From: Algisphaera agarilytica
GTDB taxonomy: Bacteria; Planctomycetota; Phycisphaerae; Phycisphaerales; Phycisphaeraceae
DNA length: 64,000 nt
NCBI RefSeq assembly: GCF_014207595.1
Contig: NZ_JACHGY010000001.1
Coordinates: 3,416,836-3,480,835 of the forward strand
Direction: 5' to 3'
Shown: one piece after another, positions 59,201 to 64,000 of the stretch
Numbering within the stretch: the stretch's first letter is position 1
How the letters are laid out: each line of letters opens with the position of its first letter
Notes under the pieces: model-generated
The model's input: the letters and a program-made list of their open reading frames with translations, nothing else
Databases searched by the model: none
Told to the model about the DNA's origin: nothing
Made by a program: the position numbers and the translations under genes

Positions 59201-60337
59201 ATGCTTATTTTCGACGGTCACCTCGACATCGCCTACAACGCTTTGGTACACGAGCGCGACCCGCGTTGGAGCGTGGACGAGACGCGTCAACGTGAACTCG
59301 ACCCGCCGTGCGACGACGGGCGGGGCGAGTGCACGACCAGTTTTGTCGAGATGCGCGAAGCGGGCGTGGCGGTTGCGCTGACCACTTTGCTTGGCCGTGC
59401 CAAGCCGTGGGTGAAGCCCGGCCGGCCCCACGCTTTCCGTGGCGGTGACTGGCCCACGCAAGAGATGGTCCACGCCTGGGCCCACGGGCAACTCGCCTAC
59501 TACCGCGAGATGGAGCGGCAGGGCGAGGTGCGCATCCTCGAAACAGCGCCGCAGCTCCGTAACCACTGGGCACAATGGCAACAAGCCGTGGCGGATGGAA
59601 GCGATACCTCCAAACTGCCCATCGGCCTGATCATCACCATGGAGTGTGCCGACCCGACCGTCGCCCCGGATCGGCTTTACGATTGGCACAAGCTGGGCCT
59701 GCGGACGTTATTGCTCACGCACTTCGGGCAGGGGCAGTATGCTGCCGGGAATCCCTCGGAAGACGCCGGCAACCCCCACGACCTCGACGGCCCGATCACG
59801 CCGCGCGGGCGCGAACTGCTTCGCGAGATGGTCAAGCTCGGCATGCCGCTTGACCTGACCCACCTCAGCGATACTTCGTTCTGGGACGCGATCGAGTACT
59901 TCCCCGGCCAGGTGTATTCCAGCCACAGCAACTGCCGAGCGATCAGCGACCAACAGCGGCAGTTCAGCGACGACATGATCCGCGCGGTCCTCGAGCGTGA
60001 TGGGGTGTTGGGGGTGGCGCTGCCGATCAACATGATCCGGCTCGATCTGATCGAAGGCCCGCCGTGGACGCCGCTCAAACACGAAGTCAAGCTCGAGCAT
60101 CTGGCCGACCACATCGATCACATCTGCCAACTCGCGGGGAGTGCCGAGCATGTTGCGTTGGGCACCGACACCGACGGCGGGTTCGGCAGCGAGACCTGCC
60201 CCCACGGCTACGACCGCCACCGCGACATCCACGTGTTGTCTGAGATTCTGGGCCAACGGGGATACCCCCAGTCAGCCGTCACGGATATTTTCTACGGCAA
60301 CTGGCTGCGCTTCTATCAGCGGGTGCTTCCGACGTAA
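59201..60337 (+). CDS. Membrane dipeptidase family (peptidase M19)
   Basis: The 378-residue product has DGHLDIAY, the HxD metal motif; ITMECADPTV with the bridging Glu; LTHLSDTSFWD and YSSHSNCRAISDQQRQFSD with further His; and LGTDTDGGFG. These are the conserved features of renal-dipeptidase-like zinc enzymes, which cleave dipeptides or related amides. There is no signal peptide, so it is probably cytosolic. The TAA stop overlaps the A-run of the following terminator. Confidence 0.9.
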   Translation: MLIFDGHLDIAYNALVHERDPRWSVDETRQRELDPPCDDGRGECTTSFVEMREAGVAVALTTLLGRAKPWVKPGRPHAFRGGDWPTQEMVHAWAHGQLAYYREMERQGEVRILETAPQLRNHWAQWQQAVADGSDTSKLPIGLIITMECADPTVAPDRLYDWHKLGLRTLLLTHFGQGQYAAGNPSEDAGNPHDLDGPITPRGRELLREMVKLGMPLDLTHLSDTSFWDAIEYFPGQVYSSHSNCRAISDQQRQFSDDMIRAVLERDGVLGVALPINMIRLDLIEGPPWTPLKHEVKLEHLADHIDHICQLAGSAEHVALGTDTDGGFGSETCPHGYDRHRDIHVLSEILGQRGYPQSAVTDIFYGNWLRFYQRVLPT

Positions 60338-60365
60338 AAAAGCCCCGGTCGAAACCGGGGCTTTC
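60336..60365. terminator. Bidirectional rho-independent terminator
   Basis: AGCCCCGGT-CGAA-ACCGGGGCT forms a perfect 9-bp stem with a GNRA-like loop. A-run 60336-60341 gives the T-run for the minus strand, and TTTC follows on the plus strand. It separates the convergent dipeptidase and PEP-CTERM genes. Confidence 0.85.
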
Positions 60366-60391
60366 ATATTCATTATGTGTTTTCGTTGGGG

Positions 60392-61153
60392 TTAGGCCGC
60401 TTCGGCTTTGCGCCGGCGGTGCAGGGCGATCGCGATGCCCACGATGCCCGCCGCCGCGGCGCTCGGAGTCGGTACGGCCTTGGCAGTCCCGAAGCCATCG
60501 GTGTCGACCCAGCCGTGCTTCTTGTAGTCCCAATCCACTAGGCCGCCGTCCTTGCCGTAGACCGCACCGTTTTTGCCGCGACGGTCGAAGACGTGCATCC
60601 AGACGCCGATGGTTTCACCGTAGGCCAAGCCGATGCCGTCGTCGCCAAAGGCCTTGTTGATCGCCGAGACGTCGAGGGTGAATTCGCCCGTACGCTTGTT
60701 CTTGTCTTTCGTGAAGCCCATCGACTTGATGAAGCTGTCATCGTTTTTCGAGCTCGCGATGAGTTCCTGGGTTTTGTAGCTGTTGGCGTTTTGATACTTG
60801 TAGATGGACAGGTTGTTGCCGTTCTCGCGGCTGAAGTAGATCATCCCGATCTTGCCTTGCTGACCAGCGGTCTTCGGATTCCCACCGGAGTTGACCACGA
60901 GCCAAAGGCTGTCCCAACGCTTGTTCGCCGTCACCGACCAGGAGAACGTCTGGGCCTTCTCGTTGTATTCGCCGGAGAAGCTGTGGACCTTGCCGGCCTT
61001 GTCGTTAATCCCTGCCGAGATCTTTTCCCCGTCTTGGTTGTAAAACGCCTTGCCGATCCGGTTGGCTTCGAACGAGTAGGAAGACCCCGCCTGAGCGACG
61101 CCAGCGATCGAAGAAAGGGTGAGTGCCGCCACGAAAGTCATTGATTTGAACAT
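60392..61153 (-). CDS. Secreted protein with PEP-CTERM-type tail
   Basis: The 253-residue product has a signal peptide ending near GVAQA (residue 22). A beta-rich body has WDSLWLVVNSGGNP and GIGLAYGETIGVWMHVFD segments. The tail VPTPSAAAAGIVGIAIALHRRRK is a variant of the PEP-CTERM sorting signal (VPxPSA, hydrophobic helix, Arg/Lys cluster) and is probably cut by an exosortase. Its function is unknown. Expression seems to use a conventional promoter 20-50 nt upstream. Confidence 0.82.
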   Translation of the reverse strand: MFKSMTFVAALTLSSIAGVAQAGSSYSFEANRIGKAFYNQDGEKISAGINDKAGKVHSFSGEYNEKAQTFSWSVTANKRWDSLWLVVNSGGNPKTAGQQGKIGMIYFSRENGNNLSIYKYQNANSYKTQELIASSKNDDSFIKSMGFTKDKNKRTGEFTLDVSAINKAFGDDGIGLAYGETIGVWMHVFDRRGKNGAVYGKDGGLVDWDYKKHGWVDTDGFGTAKAVPTPSAAAAGIVGIAIALHRRRKAEAA

Positions 61154-61176
61154 GGTTGAGTGCTACGCTTTTGAAT

Positions 61177-61205
61177 CAGATACAATGGGTCTGGTTGGTG
61201 ATCAA
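61177..61205 (-). promoter_or_regulatory. Promoter of the PEP-CTERM protein gene
   Basis: On the minus strand TTGATC (61205-61200) and TATCTG (61182-61177) are 17 bp apart. The leader to the ATG at 61153 would be about 16-18 nt and has no clear Shine-Dalgarno sequence. Confidence 0.45.
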
Positions 61206-61255
61206 CCATGCCTCATGTTTCTTTCGTGGCGAGCACTTTGATGCGGGCGCGCATG

Positions 61256-61281
61256 AAAAACCGCCTCCAACGGAGGTGTAT
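61256..61281 (-). terminator. Terminator-like hairpin after manA
   Basis: On the minus strand CACCTCC-GTT-GGAGGCGG, with a 5-bp perfect centre, is followed by TTTTT. It lies about 90 bp beyond the manA stop. Confidence 0.55.
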
Positions 61282-61367
61282 CTGCCTTAAGTCGCATAGA
61301 CGTTACAGCCGGCCCCTATCCAGCGGCCCGATAACCGAATCGCGATATCCAGAAATACCCGAGCGTT

Positions 61368-62417
61368 CTACGCAAGCTGGCTGGCGGCCGCTTGGGGGAA
61401 GCCGACTTCCAGCCACTGCGCATCGCTGGTTACGCTCACCCTGCCGCCGGTCATGCCGGGGGGCAGCAGGACCGTGTCGCCCGGGCCGAAGGGCACGGGT
61501 TCGGCGCCGTCGCAGGTCAGTTCGCCGCTTCCATCCAGCACCATCCAGACCGTGGGTTGGTTCTCGCCCGCGACGTCTTCGAAGCCAGCGACCGCGGTGA
61601 CTTTGTCGATGGTGAAGAACTCGCAGACGACCAGACGCTCGACCGTCGCGCCGTCGGACTTCGACGGTAGGGCGGTGAACAGTTCGTAGGAACTCACGTC
61701 CGGCGGGCCGAAGTGGATGCACTCGATGGCTTGATCCACGTGCAGCTCACGGCCGGTACGTCCCCAGTCGTACACGCGGTAGGTCGTGTCGCTAGGCGTC
61801 TGCACCTCGGCGACGAGGATGCCCGCGCCCAAAGCGTGGCAGGTGCCCGAGGGGACGTAGTGGCAGTCGCCGGGTTTCACCGGGACTTCGATCATCAGCG
61901 GGACGACCGCTTCGTCGGTGTTGGTTTCGATGGCGGCGCGGAGTTGCTCGGGCGTGACGCCTTCCTTGATGCCTTTGTAAATGACCGCGCCCGGCTCGGT
62001 CGAGACGATGTACCACGACTCGCTCTTGAGAAACGCGTCGTCGTGCGCCTCGGCGTAGGCGGGCGAGGGGTGGACCTGGACCGAGAGGTTTTCGTTGGCG
62101 TCCAGATACTTGAGCAGGATCGGGAACCCGCCGTCGTCCGAGAGCGGCAGGTTGCCCAGGACGTCGCTTCCGTGATCGGCGATCACCTGGGCGAGCGTTT
62201 GCCCGGCGAGGGGGCCGTTGGTGATGACCGACCGCTCGGACCCGCCGCCGCCGCCGGAGACCGAGGTCGTGGCGAGGTCGACCAGCTCCCACGATTCGCC
62301 CACCATGGCCTCCGGGGTGGGAAGGCTGCGGCCCAGGTTTTCGAGGGTGCGTCCGCCCCAGACTTTTTCTTTGTAAACGGGGGTGAACAAAAGCGGGTAC
62401 ATAGGCGTCTTAGTCAT
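61368..62417 (-). CDS. manA: Class I mannose-6-phosphate isomerase
   Basis: The 349-residue product begins YPLLFTPVYKEKVWGGRTLENLGR, then GESWELVD and LLKYLDANENLSVQVHPSPAYA (metal-binding His). GDCHYVPSGTCHALGAGILVAEVQTPSDTTYRVYDW completes the type I PMI signature. It interconverts mannose-6-phosphate and fructose-6-phosphate. An antisense-frame extension to 63527 is a shadow of ispG. TATGAT ends 9 nt before the ATG. The gene is divergent from ispG, with only 69 bp between the two starts. Confidence 0.94.
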   Translation of the reverse strand: MTKTPMYPLLFTPVYKEKVWGGRTLENLGRSLPTPEAMVGESWELVDLATTSVSGGGGGSERSVITNGPLAGQTLAQVIADHGSDVLGNLPLSDDGGFPILLKYLDANENLSVQVHPSPAYAEAHDDAFLKSESWYIVSTEPGAVIYKGIKEGVTPEQLRAAIETNTDEAVVPLMIEVPVKPGDCHYVPSGTCHALGAGILVAEVQTPSDTTYRVYDWGRTGRELHVDQAIECIHFGPPDVSSYELFTALPSKSDGATVERLVVCEFFTIDKVTAVAGFEDVAGENQPTVWMVLDGSGELTCDGAEPVPFGPGDTVLLPPGMTGGRVSVTSDAQWLEVGFPQAAASQLA

Positions 62418-62426
62418 GGTCAGGGC

Positions 62427-62432
62427 ATCATA
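62427..62432 (-). promoter_or_regulatory. -10 element of manA
   Basis: TATGAT on the minus strand ends 9 nt before the ATG at 62417, so the leader would be 0-3 nt. Confidence 0.45.
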
Positions 62433-62474
62433 TCGATTTGTCCGTGGCGAGCGGTCGCCCGGGTGGGTGGCCCT

Positions 62475-62480
62475 TATAAT
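62475..62480 (+). promoter_or_regulatory. -10 element of ispG (leaderless type)
   Basis: TATAAT ends 6 nt before the ATG at 62487. Confidence 0.7.
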
Positions 62481-62486
62481 CTGAGC

Positions 62487-63740
62487 ATGATTGAGCGACG
62501 TAAAACCCGGCAGGTCCAGCTCGGCGACGAACGCGTGGGCATCGTGAAGATCGGTGGCGACGCCCCGGTGTCTGTGCAGACCATGACCTCGGGGTACACC
62601 TACGAGATCAATTCCTGCGTGGCCGAGATCAACCGCATGGCCGCGGCCGGGGCCGACATCGTCCGGGTCGCGGTGCCCGGCAAGAAGGACACCGCCGCGC
62701 TCAAAGAGATCATCCCGCAGGTCAGCGTGCCGCTGGTCGCAGACGTGCACTTCCACTTCGGCCGGGCCCTCGAATCCGTCGAAGCGGGCATCCACAAGAT
62801 CCGCCTGAACCCCGGCAACATCAACGACCGCAAGCAGGTCGAAGAGGTCATCGCCGCCTGCAAAGAAAAGAAGCTGCCCATCCGCATCGGCGTGAACGAA
62901 GGCTCGATCATCGAACGCAAGGACAAGCAGAAACGCCTCAAAGAGCTCGGCGGCGTCTTCTCCGACAACAAGCACGGCCACTTCCTCGCGATCATGATCA
63001 CCAAGCTCGAGGAATACCTCGACATCTTCTACGAGAACGATTTCTACGACATCACCATCAGCGCCAAGTCGCCCGACCCGACGCTGGTCATCGCCGCTTA
63101 CACCGAGATCAGCAAACGCTTCGACCACCCGCTGCACCTGGGCGTGACCCACGCCGGGCCGAAAGAGACCGGCACGATCCGCAGCGTGGTCCCGCTCGGG
63201 CACCTGCTCGCGGCGGGCATCGGCGACACGGTGCGCATCAGCTACGCCAACGACCCGGTGTACGAAGTCGAGGACGCGCTGGAGATGCTCTATTGCCTGG
63301 GCCTGCGGGAACGCAAAGGGGTGGACCTGATCGCTTGTCCCACATGTGGGAGGATCGAGGTGGACTTGTTCACCCTCGTTCAGCAGGTCCGTGAGATCAT
63401 GGCGGACGAAATCGAGTTGCCGATCAAGGTCGCGGTGATGGGCTGCATCGTCAACGGTCCCGGCGAGGCCGAGGGGGCGGATGTCGCGGTCTTTGCGGGC
63501 AAGCAGCGAGGAATCATCTATGTCCAAGGCGAAAAAGTCGCGACGGTGCCCGAGGCCGAGATCCTCACCGCCTTGCTCGAAGAGTGCAAGAAGTTCGAGG
63601 CCCGGGTGAAGGCTGGAGAGGCGAGCCTGGGCGAAAAGGTTGTCGATATCGTCCCGCCGGACCCCATCGGGGAGCTGGGCAGCGGGATCGAAAAGATCGC
63701 GGCGGGCCAGGTCGCCACGCTGACGGTCGAAGGAAAATAG
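62487..63740 (+). CDS. ispG: IspG: 4-hydroxy-3-methylbut-2-enyl-diphosphate synthase
   Basis: The 417-residue product begins RRKTRQVQLGDERVGIVKIGGDAPVSVQTMTSGYT, with the TIM barrel to about residue 270. CPTCGR and GCIVNGPGEA give the iron-sulfur cysteines and the conserved Glu of the C-terminal domain. It reduces MEcPP to HMBPP in the MEP pathway, one step before IspH (25897-26844). A C-terminal stretch of about 40 residues beyond the usual end (VVDIVPPDPIGELGSGIEKIAAGQV) is extra. The TATAAT element 6 nt upstream supports this ATG. Confidence 0.97.
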   Translation: MIERRKTRQVQLGDERVGIVKIGGDAPVSVQTMTSGYTYEINSCVAEINRMAAAGADIVRVAVPGKKDTAALKEIIPQVSVPLVADVHFHFGRALESVEAGIHKIRLNPGNINDRKQVEEVIAACKEKKLPIRIGVNEGSIIERKDKQKRLKELGGVFSDNKHGHFLAIMITKLEEYLDIFYENDFYDITISAKSPDPTLVIAAYTEISKRFDHPLHLGVTHAGPKETGTIRSVVPLGHLLAAGIGDTVRISYANDPVYEVEDALEMLYCLGLRERKGVDLIACPTCGRIEVDLFTLVQQVREIMADEIELPIKVAVMGCIVNGPGEAEGADVAVFAGKQRGIIYVQGEKVATVPEAEILTALLEECKKFEARVKAGEASLGEKVVDIVPPDPIGELGSGIEKIAAGQVATLTVEGK

Positions 63741-63860
63741 ACCGATTGGTCGCTAAATCTTGTAAACTGTTCCAAGATGATTGGGTTGACGTAATTCTTT
63801 TTGGGGGCGCTTTTTCGGGCTCGTCTGGCTTGGAAGTACTTTTTTTGGGGTATCGGTTAA

Positions 63861-64000
63861 ATGATTACATTCGATTGCCAGGGTTGCGGACGCACCATGT
63901 CGGTGCCGGATAAGTACGCGGGTAAGCGGGTGCGTTGTCCCGCGTGTCAGACCGCGCAGCGTGTGCCGATTTCCGAGCCCTCGCTGGACGGGGACGACGA
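63861..64000 (+). CDS. Start of a zinc-ribbon protein, cut by the window edge
   Basis: The 46 visible codons read MITFDCQGCGRTMSVPDKYAGKRVRCPACQTAQRVPI and then an acidic stretch. The two CxxC pairs form a zinc ribbon that I associate with the N-termini of many planctomycete proteins, often ahead of membrane or protein-kinase regions. The rest of the gene is outside the window, so its function cannot be told. Confidence 0.75.
   Translation, partial: MITFDCQGCGRTMSVPDKYAGKRVRCPACQTAQRVPISEPSLDGDD

Overview
The window is a high-GC bacterial chromosome segment that most resembles the Planctomycetota, probably a marine member of class Phycisphaerae. The clues are PEP-CTERM-type sorting tails (one joined to dockerin-like repeats), formylglycine sulfatases beside a GH16 glycanase, L-fucose catabolic genes, a DUF1593 protein, and a partial division cluster (rsmH, LysM protein, FtsL-like, FtsI). 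The placement is inferred from gene content only.

Layout. 1-2759: end of a UbiE/MenG methyltransferase and a KefF/KefC-like efflux pair. 2828-17659: an integrated phage-like element next to tRNA-Arg(UCU), bounded by a 37-bp imperfect direct repeat with an identical 13-bp core. It encodes a tyrosine recombinase, an excisionase-like protein, a winged-helix initiator-like protein with iteron-like repeats in its gene, several small ORFs, a tail-assembly-chaperone-like protein and a tape measure protein. I see no terminase, portal or capsid gene. Its left half holds a long PEP-CTERM/dockerin surface protein, a second secreted protein, a small membrane protein, an HNH-like protein and a hairpin-rich non-coding stretch. 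17812-21782: sugar acid catabolism (FucU, aldo/keto reductase, lactonase, tagaturonate epimerase-like). 21870-32696: housekeeping and transport genes (cinA, folD, ispH, GT9, SulP, a primary-type sigma factor, gcvT, a small lipoprotein). 32885-37745: division and peptidoglycan cluster. 37812-40757: sulfatase and DUF1593 protein. 41202-54431: hslV, GrpB-like, tRNA-Leu(CAG), pyrC, a large membrane protein, an ABC ATPase, mrp, algH, a serine hydrolase and miaB. 54456-57424: sulfatase and GH16. 57445-64000: basic Cys-rich protein, esterase, dipeptidase, PEP-CTERM protein, manA, ispG and the start of a zinc-ribbon protein.

The strongest unifying signal is at gene starts. Sixteen of about 31 chromosomal genes that begin a transcription unit carry a TANNNT hexamer 5-9 nt (mostly 6-7) before the ATG and no Shine-Dalgarno sequence, as expected for leaderless mRNAs. 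The mobile-element genes and most secreted or polysaccharide genes instead have Shine-Dalgarno sequences or longer leaders. Other notable features are a GH16 enzyme interrupted by what looks like a circularly permuted discoidin domain, a recombinase lacking two canonical catalytic residues, and several families of intergenic palindromes, one of which reaches into a lipoprotein signal peptide.
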